This document shows, piece after piece, positions 1 to 10,532 of a DNA stretch of 64,000 nt; the first letter of the stretch is position 1, and each line of letters opens with the position of its first letter. Made by a program: the position numbers and the translations under genes. This DNA comes from Arachis hypogaea (taxonomy: Eukaryota > Streptophyta > Magnoliopsida > Fabales > Fabaceae), in assembly GCF_003086295.3 (NCBI RefSeq), contig NC_092045.1:23185890-23249889 (forward strand), read 5' to 3'. The notes beneath the pieces were generated by a model. The model saw only the letters and a list, made by a program, of their open reading frames with translations. It did not search any database and had not been told where the DNA came from.

Positions 1-397
1 TAATTGGGGACTTTAGCAAAGCTGAGTCACAATCTGAAAAGGTTCACCCAATTATGTGTCTGTGGCATGTATGTATCCGGTGGTAATATTGGAAGACAGA
101 GTGCTTTGGGCCACAGCCAAGACTCAATAAATAGCTATGTTCAAGAATCATCATACTTTACTAGGAGAATCATTAACACTATCTGGACTCTGAGTTCCTA
201 AAGAAGCCAACCATTCTGAATTTCAAAGGATAGAGTGAGATGCCAAAACTGTTCAGAGGCAAAAAGTTAAAAGCCCCGCTCATCTAATTAATACTGATCT
301 TCACAGATGTTTTTGGAATTCATTGCATATTCTCTTCTTTTTATCTTGTTTGATTTTTAGTTGCTTGGGGACAAGCAACAATTTAAGTTTGGTGTTG

Positions 398-2168
398 TGA
401 TGAGCGGATAATTTGTATACTTTTTGGCATTGTTTTTAGTATGTTTTTGTTATGATCTAGTTAGTTTTTAGTATATTTTTATTAGTTTTTAGTTAAAATT
501 CACTTTTCTGGACTTTACTATGAGTTTGTGTGTTTTTCTGTGATTTCAGGTATTTTCTGGCTGAAATTGAGGGACCTGAGCAAAAATCTGATTCAGAGAC
601 CAAAAAGGACTGCAGATGCTGTTGGATTCTGACCTCCCTGCACTCGAAGTGGATTTTCTGGAGCTACAGAAGCCCAATTGGCGCGCTCTCAACGGCGTTG
701 GAAAGTAGACATCCTGGGCTTTCCAGCAATATATGATAGTCCATACTTTGCCCAAGATTTGATGGCCCAAACCGGCGTTCAAAGTCACCTCAAGAAATCC
801 CAGCGTTAAACGCTGGAACTGGCACCCAAATGGGAGTTAAACGCCCAAACTGGCACTAAAGCTGGCGTTTAACTCCAAGAAGAGTCTCTGCACGAAAAAT
901 GCTTCATTGCTCAGCCCAAGCACACACCAAGTGGGCCCGGAAGTGGATTTTTATGTCATTTACTCATCTCTGTACACCTTAGGTTACTAGTTCTTATAAG
1001 TAGGACCTTTTACTATTGTATTTTTCATCTTTAGATCTTTGGATCTTTTGATCACTTTAGATCTTAAGAGGACTTTGGTAGCTATCTTCATTTTGTATGC
1101 TATCTTAGATCATTGGGAGGCTGGCCATTCGGCCATGCCTAGACCTTATGCTTATGTATTTTCAACGGTGGAGTTTCTACACACCATAGATTAAGGTGTG
1201 GAGCTCTGCTGTACCTCGAGTATTAATGCAATTACTATTGTTCTTCCATTCAATTCCGCTTGTTCTTTATCCAAGATATCACTTGTTCTTCAACTTGATG
1301 AAGGTGATGATTGACGCCCATCACCATTCTCACCCATGAACAAAGTGACTGACAACCACTCTTGTTCTACAAGCGTTCAAGGCTCCAGTGAATATCTCTT
1401 GGATTCCTGATTGCACGATGCATGGTTGATCGCCTGACAACCGAGTGCTCGCCTGACAAACGAGCCAACCATTCCGTGAGATCAGAGTCTTCGTGGTATA
1501 GGCGAGAACTGATGGCAGCATTCAAGAGAATCCGGAAGGTCTAACCTTGTCTGTGGTATTCTGAGTAGGATTCAATGACTGAATGACTGTGACGTGCTTC
1601 AAACTCCTGAGGGCGGGGCGTTAGTGACAGACGCAAAAGAATCACTGGATTCTATTCCGGCCTGATTGAGAACCGACAGATGAATTCCGCTATGCTGTGA
1701 CAGAGCATATACAAATCGCTTTCACTGAGAGGATGGGAGGTAGCCACTGACAACGGTGAAACCCTTGCTTAAGCTTGCCATGGAAAGGAGTAAGAAGGAT
1801 TGGATGAAGGCAGTAGGAAAGCAGAGAGACGGAAGGGAAGGCATCTTCATGCGCTTATCTGAAGTTCCTACCAATGAATTACATAAGTATCTCTATCTTT
1901 ACTTTTGTGTTATTTTCGTTCATCACTATATCCATTTGAGTTTGCCTGACTAAGATTTACAAGATGACCATAGCTTGCTTCAATACTAACAATCTCCGTG
2001 GGATCGACCCTTACTCACGTAAGGTTTATTACTTGGACGACCCAGTGCACTTGCTGGTTAGTTGTGCGAAGTTGTGTAATGCCATGGTATTGAGCTACCA
2101 AGTTTTTGGGGTTCATGACCGGGGATTATGAGAGTTGTGAAAAGTATTGTTCACAATTTCGCGCACCA
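398..2168 (+). repeat. 3' LTR (about 1.77 kb), TGATGAGCGG...GCGCACCA
   Basis: The LTR starts at TGATGAGCGG and ends at GCGCACCA, giving TG...CA termini. Its U3 holds a block with a GGAAAG/CTTTCC inverted repeat (about 661-746), then a phrase array built on GGCGTTTAAC-type units (about 775-880). The 3' half carries the GGGATCGACCCTTACTC segment that is also recognisable, in the other orientation, in the LTR at 55341 and 62659. The start base could be a few bases earlier because several TG dinucleotides precede it. Confidence 0.8.
993..1000 (+). promoter_or_regulatory. putative TATA box of the LTR promoter
   Basis: CTTATAAG lies mid-LTR, downstream of the phrase array, followed by a pyrimidine-rich stretch. 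The position fits a U3 promoter; transcription was not tested. Confidence 0.4.
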
Positions 2169-2262
2169 GGTACTGTCTGCTTTATTTTTATACTTGCTTC
2201 TGAGCTTTTTCTTCTCCTATGTTGTAACTTGTCTTTTGTGGTTGATTTTGTGTTTTTCAGAG

Positions 2263-3285
2263 ATGTCGAAGAATAATGATTCTATGAAGGCCTACAAGAA
2301 GGCGAAGAAGGCAACTGCTGCTTTAAACATTTCGGCCAAGGCGGCCGGAGAAGGATCTTCCCAGGTTCCAGTTAAACCTCCTGTACCTAGTTCTCCCGGG
2401 CTGAGAAAGGCAATTCCTACTCCTCGGGTTCGTTTGGTCGATCCTCCACAATCTTCTGCTGCAGCTTCTGGTGCCCCTCCTAGTAAGAAGCAAAAAACAT
2501 CCGAGCCCTTTAACCTGGATGCCCTGGATTTTAATGCTATCGAGTTTGTTGACCAGCAAATTGCCCCCCTATGGTGGGCTTTCTATGGACGACGTTTCTC
2601 TTCTTCAGTATCTGGATTTTATCACCAAAAGTAGTGTGAAGATGGCTCATATGGGTGCGGCTATATTCCGAACAGTTTAGGGGATTCCGATTCATGCCAC
2701 AAAATCCTTCATGGAAGAGGCCAAGTCGGAATTTGATCGAATCAAGGTCTGAAGGAGGAGTTGGAGGTGAAGTTGGCAAAGGTGGAGAAGGAGCTGGAGG
2801 GTGAGAAGGCCAGTTCTATTGCCTTGGCTGCTTCTTTGAAGCTGGCCGAGGACATGGCACTGAAAGATAAGGATAGCTATGTCTCGGCTTATAGGGAATT
2901 GATGCATCTTCGGGAGGATTTGGAAATTGCTCGGGTTAATTATGGTGAGCTTCAGGGTCACCTTGTGGGTAGCGTAACTGCCGCCTTCGAGAACCTGATG
3001 GAGCAGTTCCGGGTTGTTGCTCCTGATGCCGACTTGACTCTCATCAGCCTGGACAATGTCGTGAGGGATGGTAAGATTGTCTCTGATGACCAGGATGATG
3101 ATGAGACTGATCCTCCCCCAGTGCCTTCTCTTAAGGTGTCGACCTCCTCTGTTCCTCCCGTTACATCTGATCCGGATTGCCAGATTCTGAACCGGGATGA
3201 TGGAACCGTAGATGCTGTGCCCCTTCAGACTCGCACTCCTTCTCCCCATACTGATGCTACCGGGAAGGCTCCTGATCTTAGTTGA
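2263..3285 (+). pseudogene. antisense ORF of the Tat element (gypsy-type PF04195-like protein), broken
   Basis: This gene lies on the strand opposite gag-pol, between the 3' repeats and the lost 3' LTR. The reading frame opens with MSKNNDSMKAYKKAKK after a TTTTTCAG splice acceptor, so 2169-2260 looks like the end of an intron whose first exon was separated by the FIDEL-like insertion. The N-terminal part is Lys/Ala/Pro-rich. A run of Cs near 2564 shifts the frame and a stop lies near 2680. The last third (2761-3285) stays open and encodes a coiled coil (ELEVKLAKVEKELEGEK) and an acidic tail. By layout it resembles the antisense ORFs of Tat elements annotated as 'putative gypsy type transposon' domain; that assignment is from memory. 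Its role in the element is unknown. Confidence 0.65.
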
Positions 3286-3653
3286 TCTTTTTTTCTGAAT
3301 GTTTGTGTAAATAGCCTGATTTGTGGGCTTTTGAACTTGTTTTTGTGAATGTTGTTTTATTGACTGTTGATACTCTAGTTGCTATTTCTAGCAACTTATT
3401 TTGAAAACAAAATGGTTTCTCTGAGGTTGATTTCGGTGGCCTCTTTGAAGCTTTATCATACTATGCTTCCCTTGTGCTCTAGCAGGGTGTCTGTCGGAAT
3501 CTCGCTGCTTGGCCTCTTTAGATTGCTTTTATACTTTTTGTTTGTAGCTTGGATCCTTTTGAGGTCGTGACTTGTGAGGGATCCGACTTGTTTTTCGGTT
3601 TCCTTGCTTTTGTTTTGTATTTTAGCGCCTTATAACTGATTTTTTTTTATGTT
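3286..3653. other. non-coding spacer between antisense ORF and tandem repeats
   Basis: T-rich sequence after the antisense stop codon. It probably holds the 3' UTR of the antisense transcript; no further ORF or repeat is evident. Confidence 0.4.
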
Positions 3654-4310
3654 GGTCCCCTTCTAAGTTATTTTTGTAATCCTCTTTTTTGGGCCTTTGC
3701 CAGGTCTCTTTAAGGGATTATTTTTATAACTTATCGTTATAGGAAGCCGACTTCGTTAGGTCGATCTCTTCTAAGTTTTTTTTGTAATCCTCTTTCTTGG
3801 ACCTTTGGTAGGTCTCTTTCAGGGATTACTTTTACAACTTGTTTTGTAGGAAACCGACTTCGTTAGGTCGATCTCTTCTAAGTTGTTTTTGTAATCCTCT
3901 TTCTTGGACCTTTGGTAGGTCTCTTTTAGGGATTACTTTTACAACTTATTTTGTAGGAAACCAACTTCGTTAGGTCAATCTCTTCTAAGTTGTTTTTGTA
4001 ATTCTCTTTCTTGGACCTTTGATAGGTCTCTTTCAGGGATTACTTTTACAACTTGTTTTGTAGGAAACCGAATTCGTTAGGTCGATCTCTTCTAAGTTGT
4101 TTTTGTAATCCTCTTTTTTGGACCTTTGATAGGTCTCTTTCAGGGATTACTTTTACAACTTGTTTTGTAGGAAACCGACTTCATTAGGTCGATCTCTTCT
4201 AAGTTGTTTTTGTAATCCTCTTTCTTGGACCTTTGGTAGGTCTCTTTCAGGGATTACTTTTACAACTTGTTTTGTAGGAAACCGACTTCGTTAGGTCGAT
4301 CTCTTCTAAG
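3654..4310 (-). repeat. 107-bp tandem repeat, about six copies, in the Tat 3' region
   Basis: The landmark TCGATCTCTT (one copy TCAATCTCTT) recurs at 3761, 3868, 3975, 4082, 4189 and 4296, so the spacing is exactly 107 bp each time. The first copy (3654-3760) is divergent; the middle ones differ at only a few bases. More degenerate pieces of the unit continue to about 4470. Tandem subrepeats in the 3' untranslated region are a known property of Tat elements and can seed satellite DNA. Confidence 0.92.
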
Positions 4311-4847
4311 TTATAGCAATTCCTTTTTAATAGGGTTGGCCAGACCTCTTTCCAGGGATTTGCTGATAACTTGGACTGGTTTGATCCGATTTTTTAATAT
4401 TCGGCCAGTCTCTTTTTTTAAGTTATTATATAGCAATCCGTAAGACCTCATCAGGTTCTTTTTCGGGATAAATTTCGATAACTTCTTGCATTATTCTATG
4501 TTCATCTTTTGCCGATTTGTAGATTTTGGTTTCTGTCCTGGTTTAATCGACCTTTGGGTGAATCGCGTTTTCACCTTTGTCGGTCGATTATTCCTTTAAA
4601 GATCATGTAGTGAAACTGTTCTTCACTTCTTGTTCGATCTGTTGCTTTATAATCGGACGATGAATGCTTCAGATTAATGCGTCTTGAGCATTTGTAGAAT
4701 ATCTGAAATGTATTTTTATTTAAAGAAAGTGCAAATATATACAGGCGGGAGTTTTTTATACCCTTAAGTCGGATTAAATCTCAATCTTGACGCCTCAATA
4801 AAAAACCTTTTCAGGAAAAAGAGTGCGTCTTGTGATGAGACTTTTAT
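4311..4847. other. Tat element 3' untranslated region next to integrase
   Basis: Contains decayed remnants of the 107-bp unit (to about 4470) and then AT-rich sequence without an ORF up to the integrase stop codon. Confidence 0.5.
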
Positions 4848-6263
4848 CTAACTATAGTACCTTCTTAGGTTACAGGCGTGCCATGATCTGGGGAGTTCTC
4901 GTCTTTTGAGTTTGGACAGTCTGTAGTAGCCCTTCCCAAGTACTTCTGTGACTCGGTAGGGTCCTTTCCAATTAGCTGCCAGCTTTCCTTCTCCAGGTCG
5001 AGTTGTTCCAATATCATTTCGGATTAAGATGAGATCATTCTCTGCGAAATCTCTTGGCACTACCCTCTGATTATACCTGGAAGCCATTCGTCACTTTAAT
5101 GCCTCTTCTCTGATCCGAGCTCTTTCTTGGATTTCTGGAAGTAGGTCGAGCTCTTCTCTTTGGAGTTGAGAATTTGTTTGCTCATTGTAGTGGACTACTC
5201 GGGGAGATCCTTCTTCGACCTCTATTGGAATCATTGCCTCCACTCCGTATGCTAGTCGGAATGGTGATTCGTTCGTGGTGGAATGGGGGGTCGTCCGATA
5301 CGCCCATAGGACTTGTGGAAGTTCCTCGGCCCAAGTCCCCTTTGCTTCTTGCAGTCTATGCTTCAACCCGGCCAATATGACTTTGTTGGCCGCTTCGGCT
5401 TGTCCATTGGCTTGGGGATGTTCAACGGAGGTGAACTGGTGTTTTATATTCAAGTCGGCCACTAACTTTCTGAAGACTGCATCCGTGAATTGGGTGTCAT
5501 TGTCTGTGGTGATGGAGTATGGGACCCCAAACCTTGTAACGATGTTCCTATATAGGAATTTCCGGCTTCTTTGAGCAGTAGCATTGGCTAGGGGTTCTGC
5601 TTCGATCCATTTCGTGAAATAGTCTACTCCTACTATGAGAAATTTTACTTGTCCCGATCCCTGTGGGAAGGGTCCGAAAAGATCGAGTCCCCATTTTGCA
5701 AATGGCCAGGGTGAGGTCACGCTAATGAGTTTTTCTGGCGGGGCAATGTGAAAGTTGGCATGCTTTTGACATGGTGGGCATGTCTTTACAAATTCTGTAG
5801 CTTCCTTTCGTAGAGTTGGCCAATAGAATCCTGCCCGAAGTACTTTTTTGGTGAGAGCTTGTGCTCCGAGATGGTTGCCACAAATGCCGCTGTGTACTTC
5901 TTCCAAGACTTCCTTTGTATTGGATGTCGGGACGCATTTTAACAATGGTGTTGAGATCCCTCTTTTGTATAGGATTTTGTTTATGATAGTGTAGCACTGT
6001 GCCTCCCTTTTTAACCTCTTTGCCTCCTTTTCATCTGTGGGAAGCGCTTCTGTTTTGAGGTAGTTAATTATGGGGTTCATCCATCCTTGATCCCGACCTG
6101 TTATGGCTAGGATTTTTTCTTCTTCCGATATTGATGGGTTCTGTAGTATTTCTTGGATGAGGCTTCTATTGTTGCCCCCTGGTTTGGTGCTGGCTAGCTT
6201 TGAGAGCGCGTCAGCTCGGGCATTTTGCTCGCGGGGGTATGTGGCAGATCCTATATTCTCCAA
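4848..6263 (-). pseudogene. Tat integrase (one internal stop)
   Basis: Integrase joins the element cDNA to host DNA. The sequence shows an HHCC zinc domain (a histidine near HLGAQ, then CPPCQKH), and the catalytic core with D in LDLFGPF, D in TTDNDTQF and E in QANGQAEAANK, so the D,D,E triad is present. The C-terminal part (KGPYRVTEVLGKGYYRL) is the usual integrase tail of this lineage, without a chromodomain. A single in-frame stop at 5091-5093 splits it into 390- and 79-codon parts in the same frame. It follows RNase H in the polyprotein; the start given is the first Met after an upstream frameshift, not a true start. Confidence 0.9.
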
Positions 6264-7011
6264 GTTGTCCGAGCTGTTCTTTGGTTTTATCCAAATATTT
6301 TTTCATGGTAGGATCTTTGGCTTGGTAGCTTCCCGTTATTTATGAGGTAACGACTTGTGAGTCACTGTAGATGTTGAGTTTCTGAGCTCCATCTTCCCTA
6401 GCCAGCTTCAAACCAGCTAATAACGCTTCGTATTCTGCTTGGTTGTCTGAGGCCGGGAATCCGAATTTCAGGGAAAGCTCAAGTTGGATTCCTTGGTTGC
6501 TTTCGATTATCACACCTGCACCGCTTTCGGCTTTATTTGAGGAACCGTCCACATATATGTTCCACTCTATGGGGATTTCTGTGGTGTCTGTGAATTCTGC
6601 AATGAAGTCGGCCAGGTATTGTGATTTAATGGCTGTCCGTGCCTCGTATTGGAGGTCGAACTCGGACAACTCGATTGCCCACTATAGGATTCTTCCTGCT
6701 AGATCTGTTTTCTGCAGTATTCCTTTTATGGGCTGGTTGGTCCGAACTTTGATGGTGTGCGCTTGGAAGTATGGGCGAAGTCGTCGGGATGTGAGTATCA
6801 AAGCGTAGGCGAACTTCTCTATTTTCTGGTAGTTCAGCTCTGACCCCTGTAGTGCTTTACTAATGAAGTAGACGGGTTGTTGTCCCCCTTCATCTTCTCT
6901 AATTAGTGCTGAGGCTATTGCTCAACTTCCTACAGTGGGGTATAGTATGAGTGGTTCCCCCTTTCGTGGTCGAGATAGGATGGGGGGCTGTCCCAGGAAT
7001 TCTTTAAAGTC
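6264..7011 (-). pseudogene. Tat RNase H and additional RNase H (frameshifted)
   Basis: This segment links RT to integrase. The first part (7011 to about 6670) encodes the RT-associated RNase H, interrupted by stops. 6669-6340 is an open stretch with IYVDGSS, EYEALLAGLK and IYSDSQ, which supply the D, E and D residues of a second RNase H of the plant Tat type. A frameshift and stop near 6340 separate it from integrase. RNase H removes RNA from the RNA/DNA hybrid; the extra copy is a lineage marker. Confidence 0.8.
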
Positions 7012-9636
7012 TCAGAAGGCTTGTTCACATTCCGTTGTCCACTCGAAGTTTTTTCCCTTCCTTAAGGTAGCGTAGAAGGGGAGGGATCTTATTGCTGACC
7101 CTGCTAGGAATCTGGACAAGGCCGCCAGTCTCCCATTGAGTTGTTGGACTTCTTTGACGCAGGTCGGGCTTTTCATGTTGAGTATGGCCTGGCATTTATC
7201 TGGATTTGCCTCGATTCCTCTTTGTGTGAGCATGAAGCCCAGGAATTTTCCTGCCTCTACTGCGAAGGTGCATTTAGCCGGGTTGAGTCGCATGTCGTGC
7301 TTCCATATGGTGTTGAACACTTGAACCAAGTTGGTTAGTAATGTTTCTTCACTTTGTGTCTTTATCAACATGTCGTCCACATAGACCTCCATGATTTTTC
7401 CGATGTCGTCTGAAAAGACTTTATTTATTAGCCTTTGATAAGTGGCTCCCGCATTCTTAAGGCCGAAAGGCATTACGATATAGCAATAATTTGCTTTTGG
7501 TGTAAGAAACGAGGTCTTTTCTTGATCCGGTGGATACATTGGAATCTGGTTGTAGCCTGAGTATGTGTCCATGAATGAGAGATACTTATATCCTAATGAG
7601 GCATCGACTAGAGCATCGATGCTTGGGAGTGGATAAGGGTCTTTTGGGCAGGCTTTGATAAGGTCGGTGTAGTCGGTGCACATTCGCCACTTCCCATTTG
7701 ACTTTTTCACCAAGACGACGTTTGCTAGCCATAGTGGGTATTTAACTTCTCTTATGAACCCTGCTTCTAGTAGTGCCTGTACTTGTTCTTCTACAGCTTG
7801 AGACCGATCTGGCCCGAGTTTTCTTCGTCTTTGTTGTACCGGCCGGGATCCCGGGTAGACTGCCAGCTTGTGGCTCATTAGTTCGGGATCTATGCCCAGC
7901 ATGTCGGCAGCTTTCCACGCGAAGAGATCAACATTATCTTGTAGAAACCGTAGTAGCGATTCTTTTGCGTCTCCTTTCAGGATCGTGCCAATATTAGTTG
8001 TTTTGTCCGAGGTATCTCCGATCTGGACTCTTTCTATTTCTCCTCCGGGTCGTGGGCGGAGTTCTTCTCGTCTCTGATCTCCGCCGAGTTCGATCGTGTG
8101 GAACTCTCCTTCTTCACCTCGGAGATTTAGTCTTTCGTTATAACAGCGATGCACCATCTTTTGATCTGCTTTTATTGTAGCTATCCCTTCTGTAGTTGGG
8201 AATTTCATACATAGATGTAGAGTTGAAACTATTTCTCCGAGTTGATTTAACGTTGTCCGACCTATTAAGGCATTGTAGGCTGAGCTTACGTCGACCACGA
8301 TATAATCTATCTTAAGTGTTCTGGATTGATTCCCCTTTCCGAAGGTTGTATGTAATGATACGTATCCTAGTGGCTGTACTGGGGTATCCCCAAGTCCGAA
8401 CAGGCTGTTCGGGTATGCTCTTATCTCTTTTTCTTCTAAGCCGAGTTTGTCGAAGGCAGTTTTGAATAAGATGTCGGCGGAGCTTCCTTGGTCAATTAAT
8501 GTGCGGTGGAGGTTGGCGTTTGCCAATATGATTATGATGACCATGGGGTCGTTGTGTCCTGAGATGATTCCGGATGCATCTTCTTTGGTAAACGTGATTG
8601 CTGGGATGTCTGGCACCTCTTTCTTGCCTTCGACATGATACACTTCCTTGAGGTATCGCTTGCGGGATGATTTGGAGATTCCTCCTCCAGCAAATCCACC
8701 GTGTATCACGTGGATATGTCTTTCAGGTGTGCGAGGTGATCGTTCAGATCGTCCGACATCTTCATCCCTTCTTCTTTTTCTTGGTTCTTCGTCTCGGTTG
8801 GCCAGGAACCGATCTAGTTTTCCTTCCCTAACTAACTTTTCTATGACGTTTTTCAAGTCAAAGCATTCGTTGGTGGAATGTCCTCGGACTCGATGGTACT
8901 CACAGTATTCGTTCCGATTTCCTCCTCCCCTTTTGCCTTTAAGTGGCCGAGCTGGGGGTATTTTTTCCGTATGGCAGACTTCTTTGTAAATATCTACCAA
9001 GGATACCCTAAGAGGGGTGTAGTTATGATATTTTTTGATTTTCTCTCCGGAGCGATCTTCTTTTTTCCTGGATTCTTTATCTTTATTTTGGTAGGCAGAA
9101 CCAAACCTTGAGGCTTCCCCAAGTCGAGAATTCTCCTCCATGTTGATGTACTTCTGCGCCCGTTCTTGTACTTTGTCTAGGGATGTCGGGTACCTCTTTG
9201 ATATAGATTGGCTAAATGGTCCTTCTTGTAGGCCATTAATGAGACCCATGATGGCAGCTTCTGTTGGTAGACTTTGTATATCCATGCATGTTTTGTTGAA
9301 TCTTTTCATGTAGTTGCGAAGGCTCTCCCGATCTCCTTGCTTGATCCCTAGTAGGCTGGGTGCGTGTTTAGCTTTGTCCTTTTGTATGGAAAATCGGGCC
9401 AGGAACTTTTTGGTCAGGTCGTCGAAACTCGAGATGGATTTTGGAGGTAGGTTATCGAACCATCTAATGGCTGTCTTGGTAAGAGTTGTTGGAAAGGCTT
9501 TGCAGCGAACTGCATCTAAGGCGTCAGTGAGGTACCTTCTACTTCTGAAGTTGCTGAGATTGTGGTTGCGGTCCGAGGTGCCGTCATATGGAGTCATATC
9601 CGGAAGTTTGAAATCTTTTGGGATTTTGGTCTTCAT
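7012..9636 (-). pseudogene. Tat gag (capsid and zinc knuckle), protease and reverse transcriptase
   Basis: A continuous 874-codon frame. In order: capsid domain (about residues 20-180, with RWFDNLPP and LARFSIQ), a zinc knuckle (CEYHRVRGHSTNEC, about 240), an aspartic protease (LIDQGSSADILF, about 385) and reverse transcriptase (about 610-870, with FMDTYSGYNQI, MPFGLKNAGATYQ and catalytic YVDDML). The protease motif reads D-Q-G instead of the usual D-T/S-G. The frame is the continuation of the coiled-coil ORF at 9667-9975, in phase with it and cut off by one TAG. It ends at a stop in the RT thumb/RNase H connection. Length and order fit an almost complete Tat polyprotein; it is inactive as read. 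Confidence 0.92.
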
Positions 9637-9666
9637 AATTTCCCTGGTGAATGGATCTTGATCTTT

Positions 9667-9975
9667 CTAAAAGCTATCCTCTATGGAGGGTCGTGTAGCT
9701 TTAGTTTTGAGATCGGCTTCGAGTTTCATAAGCTTATCTTCTAATTCTCGGCGCCGCCTTATCTCTCGACGTAGATCCTCTTCTTTTTCGCGTTGATGTT
9801 GGGCTTCTTTCTCAAGTTGCTTCAATTGATTTTGAAGTGCTTCTATGGCCCCGGGATTTGATGAATTTTTGTCACCATTGGATTTTGGAGTATCTTTAAG
9901 TATAGCATCCATGTTTTTGTATGGCGTTCTATCTTTCAAACCTGAGTCGTGGTCGTTGTCATGGTTGTCTGCCAT
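9667..9975 (-). pseudogene. Tat gag N-terminus with coiled coil
   Basis: The start codon (9975) lies 22 bases past the 3' edge of the primer-binding site, the expected place for gag. The 102-codon segment has an acidic N-terminus and a long charged coiled coil (QLEKEAQHQREKEEDLRR). It ends at a TAG at 9667-9669; the downstream gag frame continues in the same phase, so this is most simply a point mutation splitting one gag ORF. Confidence 0.85.
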
Positions 9976-9997
9976 GGTGTTGGGATGACTTCCAGGG

Positions 9998-10015
9998 TCC
10001 CCGGCAATGGCGCCA
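9998..10015 (-). other. primer-binding site, tRNA-Asp type
   Basis: On the minus strand TGGCGCCATTGCCGGGGA lies one base inside the LTR end. It matches the 3' end of plant tRNA-Asp apart from one base (A for G). It fixes the direction of the element. Confidence 0.85.
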
Positions 10016-10016
10016 A

Positions 10017-10532
10017 TGTTCCGAGGGTTACCTGAAACTGTAGGTCGATATGGTCGAGATCTTCTGTGTTGGTCGGAGCCGACGTGTCCAGCAGGTGTAT
10101 AGCGGCCAGAGCTGGTGTGTCCGACTTGTGGGACTGAAAGCGCTGCTGATCCTTCGTCCCCAGAGGGTGGGGGGTACCTGCAAGGGACTCCGATGCTTAA
10201 TTTAGCAAGGGTATTAAGCAGGTATTGAGTAGAATCAGAGTATGAGTTATACCTGGGTGCTCCAGTGTATTTATAATGGTGTGGAGTGACCTTTTTGGAT
10301 AGAATAAGTTAGTTATCTTATCTTATCTTATCTTCTGAGTGAGGTCATCTTATCTTTAGGGGAACCGCCTTCCTTTTGTAGGCTTGGGCTGCCTTAGGAT
10401 CTGGGGCGTGTTCCTCTATTTGGGCCCTTTGTTTGGGCCTTCTCGTGACTTGACCGAACTCTTTGAGGAGGTCGGATTGTCCTGACCTGAAGAGGTCGGT
10501 CGCTTTGTCTGTAGAACATCTTGGGTCGGACA
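10017..10532 (-). repeat. 5' LTR of the Tat element (516 bp)
   Basis: On the minus strand it starts TGTCCGACCC and ends CCTCGGAACA; TGTCCGA/TCGGAACA form near-perfect short inverted termini, which supports the outer boundary at 10532. The partner 3' LTR is outside the window, so the target duplication (ACTTG predicted at 10533-10537) is unchecked. Confidence 0.75.
10267..10276 (-). promoter_or_regulatory. putative TATA box in the Tat LTR
   Basis: TTATAAATAC on the minus strand, about 250 bp before the LTR end, the expected place for a U3 promoter. Confidence 0.5.

Larger units (their letters stand above)
1..2168 (+). mobile_element. 3' end of a FIDEL/Feral-like Ty3-gypsy LTR retrotransposon
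   Basis: Positions 1-397 are the 3' untranslated internal end and 398-2168 the 3' LTR of a plus-strand element that begins left of the window. No coding sequence is visible; the short ORFs here are not credible. The stretch before the LTR (about 361-397) is purine/T-rich, as expected for a primer region of plus-strand synthesis. The LTR sequence matches, from memory, one of the commonest peanut LTRs; the family name is not verified. What follows 2168 is not a primer-binding site but Tat-element sequence, so this is a 3' LTR that inserted into the Tat element. The predicted 5-bp target duplication (GGTAC, 2169-2173) can only be checked left of the window. Confidence 0.8.
2169..10532 (-). mobile_element. 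Tat-lineage Ty3-gypsy retrotransposon, 3' end removed by a nested insertion
   Basis: Reading the minus strand: 5' LTR (10532-10017), a tRNA-Asp-type primer-binding site, gag, protease, reverse transcriptase, RNase H, an additional RNase H, integrase, then a 3' region with 107-bp tandem repeats and an ORF on the opposite strand. This order, with the second RNase H and an antisense ORF downstream of integrase, is the hallmark of the Tat clade (Retand, Ogre and Grande relatives). The 3' LTR is absent: at 2169 the element abuts the FIDEL-like LTR, so its remainder should lie left of the window. In-frame stops and frameshifts make it inactive. It was inserted into the Tekay/Del-like element that resumes at 10533. 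Confidence 0.88.

Noticed and set aside
3654..4310. CRISPR-like regular spacing
   Set aside because: Repeat units are contiguous 107-bp copies without unique spacers, inside a plant retrotransposon.
9998..10015. tRNA gene fragments at 9998, 12511, 22305 and 56819
   Set aside because: They are 16-18 bases long, directly beside LTR ends, and represent primer-binding sites, not tRNA genes.
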